Of a DNA stretch of 36,027 nt, positions 35,493-36,027 are shown in pieces. This DNA is from Vicinamibacterales bacterium (GTDB lineage: Bacteria; Acidobacteriota; Vicinamibacteria; Vicinamibacterales; UBA8438). Each line of letters opens with the position of its first letter. Positions within the stretch are counted from its first letter, which is position 1. The notes under the pieces are model-generated. The model ran no database searches and was not told the origin of the DNA. It saw nothing but the letters and a program-made list of their open reading frames with translations. The DNA lies in NCBI GenBank assembly GCA_029940535.1, contig JAPYUM010000027.1:9732-45758 (forward strand). The letters are read 5' to 3'. Made by a program: the position numbers and the translations under genes.

Positions 35493-36027
35493 TTGGACAA
35501 CGTGACCACCGCAGAAGAAATCGCGCACGCCGAACACGGGCACGAAGAGCACGAGCTGAGCTTCCTGCAGACCTACGTCTTCTCGCAGGACCACAAGGTG
35601 ATCGGCATCCAGTACGCCATCACCGCGATGCTCTTCCTGCTGTTCGGTTTCACCTTGATGATGATCATGCGGTGGCAGCTGGCCTTCCCGTTCAGGCCGG
35701 TCCCAGTCATTGGCGGTCTCCTGGGTGCAAACAATGCACAACTGATGGCACCGGAGTTCTATAACTCCCTGGGCGCCATGCACGGGACCATCATGGTCTT
35801 CCTGGGTGTCGTGCCGCTGGCGGTGGGCGGTTTCGGCAACTATGTGCTGCCGCTGCAGATCGGCGCTCCCGACATGGCGTTTCCGCGGCTGAACATGGCC
35901 AGTTACTGGTCGTTCTTCCTCGGCGGCATCGTGATGATCGCCAGCTTTTTCGTCCCGGGCGGCGCGGCCAACTCGGGCTGGACCTCATACGCCCCGTTGT
36001 CGGTCATCGCGACCGAGGGCCAGACCT
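35493..36027 (+). CDS. ctaD: cytochrome c oxidase subunit I, 3' part cut by window edge
   Basis: The first 178 codons are in the window. The best start is the TTG at 35493, with AGGAG eight bases upstream; a GTG at 35502 is the alternative. After a His/Glu-rich tail (AHAEHGHEEHE) comes the family start SQDHKVIGIQY, then TM1. Next are GAMHGTIMVF, whose His is a low-spin haem a ligand, and VGGFGNYVLPLQIGAPDMAFPRLN. Subunit I contains the catalytic haem-copper centre that reduces oxygen and pumps protons. Often ctaC precedes ctaD; here the upstream side is intergenic and then a divergent transcript, so ctaD appears to be first in its operon. Confidence 0.9.
   Translation, partial: MDNVTTAEEIAHAEHGHEEHELSFLQTYVFSQDHKVIGIQYAITAMLFLLFGFTLMMIMRWQLAFPFRPVPVIGGLLGANNAQLMAPEFYNSLGAMHGTIMVFLGVVPLAVGGFGNYVLPLQIGAPDMAFPRLNMASYWSFFLGGIVMIASFFVPGGAANSGWTSYAPLSVIATEGQT

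Overview
The window is GC-rich and almost entirely protein-coding, with nearly every gene on the minus strand. The gene mix suggests an aerobic soil- or sediment-type bacterium, most plausibly an Acidobacteriota of the Vicinamibacteria kind. It includes a MoxR/DUF58/vWA/DUF4159/DUF4175 envelope cluster, a PQQ alcohol dehydrogenase, a complete SUF operon, cytochrome oxidase subunit I and many mature exoproteins starting with Gln. The taxonomic assignment is inference; no rRNA or other taxonomic marker is present.

Region 1 (1-12462, minus) is one long, tightly packed cluster. In transcription order it encodes: a DUF4159 protein; a large membrane-anchored vWA/glutamine-amidotransferase-like protein; a caspase-like exoprotein with no cysteine; a second DUF4159 protein; a MoxR AAA+ ATPase; a DUF58 protein; a BatA-like membrane vWA protein; and a DUF4175 membrane/coiled-coil protein that runs off the left edge. 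Several junctions are ATGA or TGATG overlaps. MoxR ATPases with DUF58/vWA partners are thought to remodel or activate metal-dependent proteins at the envelope. The specific client here is unknown.

Region 2 (12669-15846, minus) encodes a periplasmic respiratory module: a PQQ dehydrogenase carrying the Asp-Tyr-Asp signature linked to lanthanide use, and a translationally coupled small cytochrome c with an unusual CX3CH haem motif. Next to it lies a membrane-anchored glutaminyl-peptide cyclotransferase.

Region 3 (15918-24367) holds an AddB/AddA-type double-strand-break repair helicase-nuclease pair (minus), a zinc-ribbon PspC protein (plus), a REP-like palindrome and ThrH (minus). Region 4 (24549-27112) holds a lipoprotein with a metallo-beta-lactamase fold and, divergently, a GGDEF protein with a degenerate GGGEF motif and a probable single-base frameshift near its start.

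Region 5 (27155-33092, minus) is the operon sufB-sufC-sufD-sufS-sufU-sufT for iron-sulfur cluster assembly. A palindrome resembling an IscR/Rrf2-type operator lies upstream of sufB. Its products would serve Fe-S proteins such as AddB, which has four conserved cysteines. Region 6 (33186-36027) has a sodium:solute symporter with a large extra loop, a 50-residue single-TM protein just upstream of it, a 414-nt intergenic region and the start of ctaD (plus), cut by the right edge. I saw no tRNA, rRNA, CRISPR array, intact insertion sequence or prophage.
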